Positions 15,938 through 24,005 of a stretch of 64,000 nucleotides of DNA are shown here, piece after piece. The DNA is from Citrobacter europaeus (lineage in GTDB: Bacteria > Pseudomonadota > Gammaproteobacteria > Enterobacterales > Enterobacteriaceae). The DNA is taken from the NCBI GenBank assembly GCA_020099315.1, contig CP083650.1, positions 1,054,001 through 1,118,000 on the forward strand, given 5' to 3'. Under the pieces are notes generated by a model. That model did not search any database, had not been told where the DNA came from, and worked only from the letters and a program-made list of their open reading frames with translations. The position numbers and the translations under genes were made by a program. How positions within the stretch are numbered: the stretch's first letter is position 1; each line of letters starts with the position of its first letter.

Positions 15938-17065
15938 ATGAAATTTGAACTGGATACCACAGACGGTCGCGCGCGTCGCGGCCGCCTGGTTTTTGATCGT
16001 GGCGTAGTAGAAACGCCTGCTTTTATGCCGGTCGGTACTTACGGCACCGTAAAAGGCATGACGCCGGAAGAAGTTGAAGCGACCGGCGCACAGATCATCC
16101 TCGGCAACACCTTCCACCTGTGGCTGCGCCCGGGTCAGGAAATCATGAAGCTGCACGGCGATCTGCACGATTTTATGCAGTGGAAAGGGCCGATCCTCAC
16201 CGATTCCGGCGGCTTCCAGGTGTTCAGCCTGGGCGATATCCGTAAGATAACCGAGCAGGGCGTGCATTTCCGTAACCCGATCAACGGCGATCCGATTTTC
16301 CTCGATCCCGAGAAGTCGATGGAGATTCAATACGATCTCGGTTCCGATATCGTGATGATCTTCGACGAATGTACACCGTATCCGGCCGACTGGGACTATG
16401 CTAAACGCTCGATGGAGATGTCTCTGCGTTGGGCGAAGCGCAGTCGCGACCGTTTTGATAGTCTCGGCAACAAAAATGCGCTTTTTGGCATCATTCAGGG
16501 CAGCGTTTACGAAGATTTACGTGATATCTCTGTTAAAGGTCTGGTAGATATCGGCTTTGATGGCTACGCTGTCGGCGGTTTGGCTGTCGGTGAGCCGAAG
16601 GAAGATATGCACCGCATCCTGGAGCATGTATGCCCACAGATTCCGGCAGATAAACCGCGTTACCTGATGGGCGTCGGCAAACCAGAAGATCTGGTTGAAG
16701 GCGTGCGTCGCGGTATCGATATGTTTGACTGTGTGATGCCAACGCGAAATGCCCGTAATGGTCATTTGTTTGTGACTGACGGCGTGGTAAAAATTCGTAA
16801 CGCGAAACATAAAAGCGACACCAGTCCGCTCGATGCTGAGTGTGATTGCTACACCTGTCGCAATTATTCGCGCGCTTACTTGCATCATCTCGACCGTTGC
16901 AACGAAATATTGGGCGCGCGTCTCAACACGATTCATAACCTTCGCTACTACCAGCGTTTGATGGCGGGTTTACGCAAGGCTATTGAAGAGGGTAAATTAG
17001 AGAGCTTCGTGACCGATTTTTACCAACGTCAGGGTAGACCAGTTCCACCTGTGAACGTTGATTAA
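15938..17065 (+). CDS. tgt: tRNA-guanine transglycosylase Tgt
   Basis: Exchanges guanine-34 for preQ1 in tRNAs for Asp, Asn, His and Tyr. 375 residues, identical in length to E. coli Tgt. The TIM barrel carries D89 in TDSGGFQVF. By alignment with the E. coli enzyme, D264 is the nucleophile; the zinc site is C302, C304, C307 in CDCYTC plus H333. GCAGGAG precedes the ATG. It begins the tgt-yajC-secD-secF set, with 22 bp to yajC. Confidence 0.97.
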   Translation: MKFELDTTDGRARRGRLVFDRGVVETPAFMPVGTYGTVKGMTPEEVEATGAQIILGNTFHLWLRPGQEIMKLHGDLHDFMQWKGPILTDSGGFQVFSLGDIRKITEQGVHFRNPINGDPIFLDPEKSMEIQYDLGSDIVMIFDECTPYPADWDYAKRSMEMSLRWAKRSRDRFDSLGNKNALFGIIQGSVYEDLRDISVKGLVDIGFDGYAVGGLAVGEPKEDMHRILEHVCPQIPADKPRYLMGVGKPEDLVEGVRRGIDMFDCVMPTRNARNGHLFVTDGVVKIRNAKHKSDTSPLDAECDCYTCRNYSRAYLHHLDRCNEILGARLNTIHNLRYYQRLMAGLRKAIEEGKLESFVTDFYQRQGRPVPPVNVD

Positions 17066-17087
17066 TTTTAATAATGAGGGAATTTGA

Positions 17088-17420
17088 ATGAGCTTTTTTA
17101 TTTCTGATGCGGTAGCGGCAACAGGTGCTCCGGCGCAGGGCAGCCCTATGTCTCTGATTCTGATGCTGGTGGTGTTTGGTCTGATTTTCTACTTCATGAT
17201 CCTGCGCCCGCAGCAAAAGCGTACCAAAGAACATAAAAATCTGATGAGCTCCATTGCGAAAGGCGATGAAGTGCTGACTAACGGTGGTCTGGTGGGTCGC
17301 GTGACCAAAGTAGCAGAATCTGGCTACATCGCTATCGCGCTGAACGACACCACTGAAGTGGTTATTAAACGTGATTTCGTAGCTGCCGTTCTGCCGAAAG
17401 GCACCATGAAGGCGCTGTAA
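17088..17420 (+). CDS. yajC: Sec translocon accessory subunit YajC
   Basis: 110-residue single-pass inner-membrane protein that associates with SecDF (and with AcrB in E. coli). One hydrophobic helix (SLILMLVVFGLIFYFMIL) is followed by the family hallmark RPQQKR and a small soluble domain (LTNGGLVGRV). It lies between tgt and secD, as in nearly all enterobacteria. Confidence 0.97.
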   Translation: MSFFISDAVAATGAPAQGSPMSLILMLVVFGLIFYFMILRPQQKRTKEHKNLMSSIAKGDEVLTNGGLVGRVTKVAESGYIAIALNDTTEVVIKRDFVAAVLPKGTMKAL

Positions 17421-17447
17421 TTTATTGTTTTCCCAAAGGGAACTGCC

Positions 17448-19295
17448 GTGTTAAACCGTTATCCTTTGTGGAAGTATGTCATGCTGATCGTCGTTATTGT
17501 CGTCGGTCTGCTCTATGCGCTTCCCAACCTGTATGGTGAGGATCCGGCTGTTCAAATCACTGGCGTGCGCGGTGCCGCCGCCAGTGAGCAAACGCTGATC
17601 CAGGTCCAGAAAACGTTACAAGAAGATAAAATCACACCTAAGTCTGTGGCTCTGGAAGAGGGTGCTATTCTCGCGCGCTTCGACTCCACTGATACCCAAC
17701 TGCGCGCACGTGAAGTGTTAATGGGCGTACTGGGCGATCAGTATGTCGTGGCGCTTAACCTTGCTCCGGCAACCCCGCGCTGGCTGGCAGCCATTCACGC
17801 AGAACCGATGAAACTCGGTCTTGACCTGCGTGGCGGTGTTCACTTCCTGATGGAAGTGGATATGGACACCGCGTTGAGTAAGTTGCAGGAACAAAATATC
17901 GATAGTCTGCGCAGCGATCTGCGTGAAAAAGGCATTCCTTATACTACCGTTCGTAAAGAAGATAACTACGGTCTGAGCATCACTTTCCGTGATAGCAGCG
18001 CCCGTGATGAAGCTATCTCTTACCTGAGCAAGCGTCACCAGGATCTGGTTATCTCCAGCCAGGGCAGCAATGCTCTGCGTGCGGTAATGACCGATGCGCG
18101 CTTGAGCGAAGCCCGTGAGTACGCGGTACAGCAGAACATCAACATTCTGCGTAATCGTGTTAACCAACTGGGTGTTGCTGAGCCGGTGGTACAACGCCAG
18201 GGTGCTGACCGCATTGTGGTCGAACTGCCGGGTATTCAGGATACCGCGCGTGCGAAAGAAATTCTGGGCGCAACCGCGACGCTGGAGTTCCGTCTGGTAA
18301 ACACCAACGTTGACCAGTCCGCTGCGGCATCGGGTCGTGTTCCGGGTGATTCGGAAGTGAAACAGTCTCGTGAAGGCCAGCCGGTTGTGCTGTACAAACG
18401 CGTGATTCTGACCGGTGACCATATCACCGACTCTACTTCCAGCCAGGACGAATACAATCAGCCGCAGGTTAACATCTCGCTGGATAGCGCGGGTGGTAAC
18501 ATCATGTCCAACTTCACTAAGGACAACATCGGTAAGCCGATGGCGACCCTGTTCGTGGAGTACAAAGACAGCGGTAAGAAAGATGCTAACGGTCGCGCAG
18601 TGCTGGTGAAACAGGAAGAGGTGATTAACATCGCCAACATTCAGTCTCGCCTGGGCAACAGCTTCCGTATCACCGGTATCAACAACCCGAACGAAGCGCG
18701 TCAGCTTTCTCTGCTGTTACGTGCCGGTGCGTTGATTGCGCCGATTCAGATTGTTGAAGAACGTACCATCGGCCCAACCCTGGGTATGCAGAACATTAAA
18801 CAGGGTCTGGAAGCATGTCTGGCCGGTCTGGTGGTGTCTATCCTGTTCATGATCTTCTTCTATAAGAAGTTCGGTCTGATTGCGACCAGTGCGCTGATTG
18901 CTAACCTGGTGCTGATTGTCGGTATTATGTCGTTGCTGCCGGGTGCTACGCTGAGTATGCCGGGGATTGCGGGGATCGTCTTAACCCTTGCCGTCGCGGT
19001 CGATGCGAACGTACTGATCAACGAACGTATCAAAGAAGAGTTGAGTAACGGGCGTTCGGTGCAGCAGGCGATCAATGAAGGTTATGCGGGCGCATTTAGC
19101 TCCATCTTTGATGCGAACATTACGACGCTGATCAAGGTCATCATCCTGTACGCAGTTGGCACCGGGGCAATTAAAGGGTTCGCGATTACTACCGGTATTG
19201 GTGTGGCGACGTCGATGTTTACCGCGATTGTCGGTACACGTGCCATCGTAAACCTGTTGTATGGCGGCAAGCGCGTCAAAAAGCTGTCAATCTGA
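17448..19295 (+). CDS. secD: Protein translocase subunit SecD
   Basis: RND-superfamily subunit of the SecDF-YajC complex that uses the proton motive force to complete protein export from the periplasmic side. 615 residues as in E. coli. One N-terminal helix, a large periplasmic P1 region (about 40-450, with the D1 motif GLDLRGGVHF) and five C-terminal helices containing AVAVDANVLINERIKEE, the proton-relay segment. The start is GTG at 17448, after AAAGGGA. It is 10 bp from secF and coupled to it. Confidence 0.97.
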   Translation: MLNRYPLWKYVMLIVVIVVGLLYALPNLYGEDPAVQITGVRGAAASEQTLIQVQKTLQEDKITPKSVALEEGAILARFDSTDTQLRAREVLMGVLGDQYVVALNLAPATPRWLAAIHAEPMKLGLDLRGGVHFLMEVDMDTALSKLQEQNIDSLRSDLREKGIPYTTVRKEDNYGLSITFRDSSARDEAISYLSKRHQDLVISSQGSNALRAVMTDARLSEAREYAVQQNINILRNRVNQLGVAEPVVQRQGADRIVVELPGIQDTARAKEILGATATLEFRLVNTNVDQSAAASGRVPGDSEVKQSREGQPVVLYKRVILTGDHITDSTSSQDEYNQPQVNISLDSAGGNIMSNFTKDNIGKPMATLFVEYKDSGKKDANGRAVLVKQEEVINIANIQSRLGNSFRITGINNPNEARQLSLLLRAGALIAPIQIVEERTIGPTLGMQNIKQGLEACLAGLVVSILFMIFFYKKFGLIATSALIANLVLIVGIMSLLPGATLSMPGIAGIVLTLAVAVDANVLINERIKEELSNGRSVQQAINEGYAGAFSSIFDANITTLIKVIILYAVGTGAIKGFAITTGIGVATSMFTAIVGTRAIVNLLYGGKRVKKLSI

Positions 19296-19305
19296 GGAGT
19301 GCGAA

Positions 19306-20277
19306 GTGGCACAGGAATATACTGTTGAACAATTGAACCACGGCCGTAAAGTCTGGGACTTTATGCGCTGGGACTACTGGGCTTTCGGCATTTCAGGTTT
19401 CCTGCTGATTGCGGCCATCGTGGTGATGGGCGTACGCGGGTTTAACTGGGGTCTCGATTTCACCGGTGGTACGGTTATTGAAATCACGCTGGAAAAACCG
19501 GCCGATATGGACGTGATGCGCGATGCGCTGGAGAAAGCGGGCTTTGTTGATCCGCTTCTGCAGAACTTCGGCAGCAGCCACGACATTATGGTACGTATGC
19601 CGCCAACTGAAGGCGCAGACGGCGGTCAGGTGCTGGGCAGCAAAGTGTTGAGTGTGATTAACGAATCCACCAACCAAAACGCCGCGGTGAAACGAATTGA
19701 ATTCGTGGGGCCGAGCGTGGGTGCAGACCTGGCGCAAACCGGTGCGATGGCGCTGATGGCGGCGCTGATCTCCATCCTGGTGTACGTCGGTTTTCGCTTT
19801 GAATGGCGACTGGCGGCTGGGGTAGTTATCGCGCTGGCGCACGACGTGATTATCACACTTGGGATCCTGTCGTTGTTCCATATCGAGATTGATCTGACTA
19901 TCGTCGCATCGCTGATGTCGGTAATCGGTTACTCGCTGAACGACAGTATCGTAGTATCTGACCGTATTCGTGAAAACTTCCGCAAAATTCGTCGCGGTAC
20001 GCCTTACGAAATCTTTAACGTGTCATTGACTCAGACGCTGCACCGTACGTTGATTACGTCCGGTACGACGTTGATGGTTATTCTGATGCTGTTCCTGTTC
20101 GGTGGTCCGGTACTGGAAGGCTTCTCGCTGACGATGCTGATCGGTGTTTCCATCGGTACCGCATCTTCTATCTACGTGGCATCGGCGCTGGCGCTGAAGC
20201 TGGGTATGAAGCGTGAACACATGCTGCAGCAGAAGGTCGAGAAAGAAGGGGCGGATCAACCGTCGATTCTGCCTTAA
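19306..20277 (+). CDS. secF: Protein translocase subunit SecF
   Basis: Partner of SecD. 323 residues as in E. coli when read from the GTG at 19306, which follows GAGGAG; a longer frame upstream would overlap secD and is rejected. The first helix is followed by the D1-like motif GLDFTGGTVIEI, and the last five helices include IVVSDRIREN, the proton-relay region. A terminator follows directly, closing the operon. Confidence 0.97.
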   Translation: MAQEYTVEQLNHGRKVWDFMRWDYWAFGISGFLLIAAIVVMGVRGFNWGLDFTGGTVIEITLEKPADMDVMRDALEKAGFVDPLLQNFGSSHDIMVRMPPTEGADGGQVLGSKVLSVINESTNQNAAVKRIEFVGPSVGADLAQTGAMALMAALISILVYVGFRFEWRLAAGVVIALAHDVIITLGILSLFHIEIDLTIVASLMSVIGYSLNDSIVVSDRIRENFRKIRRGTPYEIFNVSLTQTLHRTLITSGTTLMVILMLFLFGGPVLEGFSLTMLIGVSIGTASSIYVASALALKLGMKREHMLQQKVEKEGADQPSILP

Positions 20278-20299
20278 CCATTAAGAGTGAAGATACTGG

Positions 20300-20329
20300 A
20301 ATCCCGATCGCAAGGTCGGGATTTTTTTT
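20300..20329 (+). terminator. Terminator of the tgt-yajC-secDF operon
   Basis: Stem AATCCCGA / TCGGGATT with an 8-nt loop and an eight-T tail. Confidence 0.92.
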
Positions 20330-20373
20330 GCCTGCGATTTAGCAGCAAACCATTATCTTTTTCTCTCGACACA

Positions 20374-20397
20374 CTACTGACAGTATGCTGTCAGTAG
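20374..20397. promoter_or_regulatory. Perfect inverted repeat, probable operator of the VOC/WYL operon
   Basis: CTACTGACAG, four bases, then CTGTCAGTAG: a 10-bp perfect inverted repeat 48 bp before the VOC gene start. A TATAGT at 20406-20411 just downstream could be the -10. The size and symmetry fit a dimeric repressor site; the WYL regulator encoded two genes on is the obvious candidate to bind it (inference). Confidence 0.65.
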
Positions 20398-20445
20398 CCC
20401 TGTCTTATAGTCCTTCTGAGATTACCCACACAGGCAGGAGGAAGT

Positions 20446-20811
20446 ATGAAGAACGTAATTAACTGGTTTGAAATCCCCGTGGCACAAATGGATCGCGCCA
20501 TCGCTTTTTATGAGCCAGTGATGCAGGTTTCGTTGCGTCGGGAGAATATGGATTGCGCCGAGCTTGCCGTATTCCCGTATCAGGATCCCGCGCCCGGCGG
20601 GGCGCTGGCTAAATTTGACGGTATTACGCCTTCAGCGCAGGGCGCTATTATTTATCTGCATACGGACGATTTGGCTGCCACGCTTGAACGCGTCGCCACT
20701 GCTGGCGGTCAATGCGTGTTTGGCCCACTCGAATTGGGGCAGGACATTGGTACGATTGCGCTATTTACTGACAGTGAAGGCAATCGTGTTGGTTTACATC
20801 AACCCGCGTAA
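20446..20811 (+). CDS. VOC (glyoxalase/bleomycin-resistance fold) protein
   Basis: 121 residues forming one vicinal-oxygen-chelate domain with the two beta-alpha-beta-beta-beta halves: NWFEIPVAQMDRAIAFYE at the start and the typical ending FTDSEGNRVGLHQ. The family covers metal-dependent lyases, dioxygenases and drug-binding proteins; the substrate is not predictable. The ATG follows GCAGGAGGAAG, a strong ribosome site. It is 23 bp ahead of a WYL regulator, and both sit behind a palindromic operator. In E. coli this position (secF to tsx) carries yajD instead. Confidence 0.85.
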   Translation: MKNVINWFEIPVAQMDRAIAFYEPVMQVSLRRENMDCAELAVFPYQDPAPGGALAKFDGITPSAQGAIIYLHTDDLAATLERVATAGGQCVFGPLELGQDIGTIALFTDSEGNRVGLHQPA

Positions 20812-20834
20812 TACTTTCAGGACTGAGGATTAAC

Positions 20835-21527
20835 ATGAGCAGACGCGCCGACCGCTTGTTTCAGATTGTACAAATCCTGCGTGGCAGGCGAGTGACAACG
20901 GCGGCGCTGCTGGCAGAACGCCTTGAAGTTTCTGAACGGACGATTTATCGCGATATCCGCGATCTCTCTTTATCCGGCGTGCCCATTGAAGGAGAAGTGG
21001 GCAGCGGATACCGCTTGATGGCCGGGTTTGATCTGCCGCCGTTGATGTTAACGCATCACGAATCAGAAGCATTGATGGTAGCGATTCGGTTGCTGAAAAC
21101 ATGGGGCGGAGATTCACTCTCACAGGCGCTGGAATCCGCGCAGGAAAAAGTGCTGGCGATATTGCCGCCAGAGAGTCGGCGCAGAGCCGAGCAAACGCGG
21201 ATTTTCGCGCCAGATTTTGGTAATCAGCCGCATTCACGCAGTGCGTTCGATCTCATACATCGCGCGGTTTCGGCGCAGCAGGCGCTGGCGCTGCATTATC
21301 GCGATGAGTCCGGGAACCTCTCCTGGCGCGACGTTCAACCGTTGGGCTTATTTTTCTGGGGCGAGCACTGGCTGCTGGTTGCCTGGTGCGAGAAGCGTGA
21401 CGATTATCGCTGCTTTCGCGTTGATCGATGTCTGAAGATCACGCCGCTCGACAGGCATTTTCGCGAATCGGCGGATCGCTCGCTAAGTGACTTTTTACGT
21501 AAAGTACGCTGTGAAGACCAGCCATAA
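20835..21527 (+). CDS. WYL-domain (YafY/DeoR-like) transcriptional regulator
   Basis: 230 residues. The N-terminal HTH (about 1-60: TTAALLAERLEVSERTIYRDI) is of the HTH-11/DeoR type, followed by a hinge and a C-terminal WYL-type ligand domain (FFWGEHWLLVAWCEKRDDYRCFRVDR). Such regulators often control an adjacent small enzyme gene. It is cotranscribed with the VOC gene, and the palindrome at 20374-20397 suggests autoregulation. The start follows GACTGAGGA. Confidence 0.85.
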   Translation: MSRRADRLFQIVQILRGRRVTTAALLAERLEVSERTIYRDIRDLSLSGVPIEGEVGSGYRLMAGFDLPPLMLTHHESEALMVAIRLLKTWGGDSLSQALESAQEKVLAILPPESRRRAEQTRIFAPDFGNQPHSRSAFDLIHRAVSAQQALALHYRDESGNLSWRDVQPLGLFFWGEHWLLVAWCEKRDDYRCFRVDRCLKITPLDRHFRESADRSLSDFLRKVRCEDQP

Positions 21528-21550
21528 AAAAGCCAGCGGTTAAGCTGGCT
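21525..21550 (-). terminator. Terminator of tsx
   Basis: Stem AGCCAGC / GCTGGCT with a 6-nt loop. On the minus strand it is followed by six Ts, so it serves tsx, and perhaps the convergent regulator gene weakly. Confidence 0.85.
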
Positions 21551-21572
21551 TGTCTGCGAAACATTGTCTGGA

Positions 21573-22436
21573 TTAGAAGTTGTAACCTACGACCAGGTAA
21601 CCACCCCAACCGGTAGATTTCGCGCTGAAGTCGCCTTCGCCCCAGTTCAGAGTATCTCCACCTTTCCACTGACCACCGTTATGGAAGTAACGCGCGACTA
21701 CGGAGTAGTGCCAGTGATCGTAGTTCAGCGCCAGAACGTGGCTGGAAGCGATAGAGTTGCTGGTGCGGTTCGGATCATCACCCAAATCTGAGCCCCAGTC
21801 GAAGTTGGTGAAGCCGATGTAGGTCAACTGACCGCCCCAAACCTGGGTGATCGGCACAAAGTATTTCACTTTGAAACGGTAGCCATCCCACTCGTTTTCG
21901 TTGGATGCGCCATAGTTCTGCCACTGGTATTTAGCATACACGTTCAGGGAAAGACCCATCGGCAGACCGGTATCGATATCGGTACCCAGACCCATATACC
22001 AGGTGCTCTGGCGGCTGGCTTTGTTGTCACCCATATCGTAGATGTAGTTGTTGGCGAAATACCATTCTTTGAACGGGCCAAAGCTCAGGTCAGCACCGGT
22101 CAGTTTGTCAATGGAGAAACGCGGTTCGATTTCCATAAACAGTGGAGAACCATCAGACCAGATGCCTTTGTCGTTGCCGTTACCCCAGTCGAAGGTTTTC
22201 GGAATATCGATGTAGCCATAGAAGTCAAACCAGTCTTTTTTAGCAAACGCTTCGTATTCCAGATACACATCGTTGTTCAGTTTCGGGGAGAAACGGGTGT
22301 GGTAGCTGCCCACCACGTTGACGCTCTGGTGCCACCAGTCGGACAGATATTGCGGTTTGTCATTTTCTGCTGCATTGGCAGTGAAAGACGAGGAGAGCGC
22401 CAGCACTGCACCGGCTGCAAGTAATGTTTTTTTCAT
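21573..22436 (-). CDS. tsx: Nucleoside-specific outer-membrane channel Tsx
   Basis: Outer-membrane 12-strand beta-barrel that admits nucleosides and deoxynucleosides; in E. coli also a receptor for phage T6 and colicin K. 287 residues including a 22-residue signal peptide (MKKTLLAAGAVLALSSSFTANA). The terminal strand ends GYLVVGYNF, with the final Phe needed for assembly. It is slightly shorter than E. coli (294), missing a loop segment near SNSIASS, an exposed region where phage-receptor variation is common. The start ATG at 22436 is preceded by a roughly 200-nt leader containing an ERIC element. Confidence 0.95.
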   Translation of the reverse strand: MKKTLLAAGAVLALSSSFTANAAENDKPQYLSDWWHQSVNVVGSYHTRFSPKLNNDVYLEYEAFAKKDWFDFYGYIDIPKTFDWGNGNDKGIWSDGSPLFMEIEPRFSIDKLTGADLSFGPFKEWYFANNYIYDMGDNKASRQSTWYMGLGTDIDTGLPMGLSLNVYAKYQWQNYGASNENEWDGYRFKVKYFVPITQVWGGQLTYIGFTNFDWGSDLGDDPNRTSNSIASSHVLALNYDHWHYSVVARYFHNGGQWKGGDTLNWGEGDFSAKSTGWGGYLVVGYNF

Positions 22437-22490
22437 ATGTATGCCACTGTTTGAAATCCCTTTCGGGATAGAAAAATGCGCAATTTGCGT

Positions 22491-22620
22491 TTCTATACAC
22501 TTCATCCTTCAAGACGCCTCTTTGTTGGCTGCCTTTGCTCACCCCTGTTACTTACTGATGTAAGCTCCAGGGATTCACGCAGTTGCCGCCTCGATGCATC
22601 TTGCATGATTTTGTGTAGAA
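22491..22620. repeat. ERIC element in the tsx leader
   Basis: About 130 bp with ends TTCTATACAC and TTGTGTAGAA and the ERIC core ACTTACTGATGTAAGCTCC. It shares the same order of blocks as the copy at 6376-6503 (ATCCTTCA, TTTGTTGGCT, TTGCCGCCTCGATGCA). Confidence 0.9.
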
Positions 22621-22644
22621 ATATTTCGTGTTTCTTCGGAGCCT

Positions 22645-22686
22645 ATTATAAAAATCATTGTTCACAAAAATATGTCTTGTTTCACA
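22645..22686 (-). promoter_or_regulatory. Candidate CRP-dependent promoter of tsx
   Basis: On the minus strand, TATAAT (22645-22650) has no good -35. A CRP-like site, TGTGA N6 ACATA (22671-22686), is centred about 41 bp upstream of the predicted start, the class II spacing. E. coli tsx is known to be controlled by CRP, CytR and DeoR. This placement makes the ERIC element part of the mRNA. Confidence 0.5.
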
Positions 22687-22858
22687 GTTCTATCATTCGC
22701 GTAATCGATTGCGTTCACGTTTGCGTACTTTAGGCGGCGAATTGTACTGGCTCCCATGAATGTTGCCAAGTTTTAACAGAAATATTGGTTATGTCAGGGG
22801 AGTAACAAAATAAGGCGAAGTGATGTTGCGGAACGCACAAAACGTCCCGCAAAAAAGT

Positions 22859-23398
22859 TTATTGGTTAACAGGCTGGATGTCGTGGATGCGCACAAACCC
22901 TAACTGGTCCGCAGAAAGGCCATTTAACTGCAGCGGAATATCGACGTCGCTGGGTGCAAGGATACTCGCGGGGGCAGTGACCAATTGATTCTGAACGTTC
23001 ACTTCCTGATAGTTATCTGTGGTGCCCTGAATTTGTCCGTACTCGACGGTGGCGCTAAAGGCGGGTAAAGGTGTGTTGGATTCACCCTGAATCCGCAGCG
23101 TCAGACGTGTGCCGTCGGCGTTTGGCGCAATATTGATTAGCGACATACGTAGTGTGCCAATCTGGCTGTCCAGTCGGGCAGGCGTTTTGGAACCCGGCAA
23201 CAGATAGACGCCGCTGGTTGATTTTGCATTCAACATATTCTGTTGTGTAATTTTTACCGTTTCCTGATTGAGCTGCGTCATCTCTTTGTTCAACGTGCTA
23301 ACGCTTTGATGCATCTGACGTACTTCGCTTTGCTGTGCGCAGGCGCTAAGACTAAAGAGACTTCCCACCAGGACAATTCTTAGGTAACGTCTTGTCAT
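22859..23398 (-). CDS. yajI: Putative lipoprotein YajI
   Basis: 179 residues, as in E. coli. The signal peptide ends in a lipobox (SLSAC, C20), so it is lipid-anchored; the residue after Cys is Ala, which favours outer-membrane sorting by LolCDE. The mature part begins with a heptad-like segment (VSTLNKEMTQLNQETVKITQQ), probably a short coiled coil, followed by a beta-rich domain. Function unknown. It is divergent from nrdR. Confidence 0.9.
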   Translation of the reverse strand: MTRRYLRIVLVGSLFSLSACAQQSEVRQMHQSVSTLNKEMTQLNQETVKITQQNMLNAKSTSGVYLLPGSKTPARLDSQIGTLRMSLINIAPNADGTRLTLRIQGESNTPLPAFSATVEYGQIQGTTDNYQEVNVQNQLVTAPASILAPSDVDIPLQLNGLSADQLGFVRIHDIQPVNQ

Positions 23399-23552
23399 TG
23401 TGATTACTTCCTTCATTGTCGCGATAGCATAATGGTAGTGCGCACTGAGCACGAAGGCATCGATCCTTTGTCTCAAAAGCGCTGCGCCTTTGTTGTCACG
23501 CCAGTTCAGGGTAAAATAGATTTCTGTTAACCACTGAGGTACAGGACGCCGT

Positions 23553-24002
23553 ATGCATTGCCCATTCTGTTTCGCCGTAGACACTAAGGTAATTGACTCT
23601 CGTCTTGTAGGCGAGGGCTCCTCAGTACGCCGCCGTCGGCAGTGTCTGGTCTGTAATGAACGTTTCACCACTTTTGAAGTGGCTGAACTTGTTATGCCGC
23701 GCGTTGTGAAAAGCAACGATGTGCGTGAACCCTTTAATGAAGATAAGCTGCGCAGCGGCATGCTCAGAGCGCTTGAGAAACGCCCGGTCAGCTCTGATGA
23801 CGTCGAAATGGCGTTGAACCATATCAAATCACAACTGCGTGCAACTGGCGAGCGTGAGGTGCCGAGCAAGATGATCGGCAACCTGGTGATGGAGCAGTTG
23901 AAAAAACTCGATAAAGTCGCCTATATTCGCTTCGCCTCGGTTTATCGGAGCTTCGAAGATATCAAAGAATTTGGCGAAGAGATTGCTCGCCTACAGGACT
24001 AA
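23553..24002 (+). CDS. nrdR: Transcriptional repressor NrdR
   Basis: 149-residue repressor of ribonucleotide reductase operons that senses ATP/dATP. A zinc ribbon at the N-terminus uses C3, C6, C31 and C34 (HCPFC and QCLVC); the ATP-cone domain occupies about 49-139. It is the first gene of the nrdR-ribD-ribE-nusB cluster, 3 bp before ribD. Confidence 0.97.
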   Translation: MHCPFCFAVDTKVIDSRLVGEGSSVRRRRQCLVCNERFTTFEVAELVMPRVVKSNDVREPFNEDKLRSGMLRALEKRPVSSDDVEMALNHIKSQLRATGEREVPSKMIGNLVMEQLKKLDKVAYIRFASVYRSFEDIKEFGEEIARLQD

Positions 24003-24005
24003 GCC

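Larger units (their letters stand above)
22437..22858 (-). other. tsx upstream region (422 bp without a gene)
   Basis: Between the tsx start and the end of yajI, both on the minus strand. It holds, from the tsx side, the short leader, the ERIC element (22491-22620), a candidate CRP-type promoter (22645-22686) and about 170 bp with no recognisable feature. Confidence 0.7.

Noticed and set aside
19261..19305. Longer SecF reading from an upstream ATG
   Set aside because: It would overlap secD out of frame and lacks a ribosome site; the GTG at 19306 after GAGGAG gives the conserved 323-residue protein.
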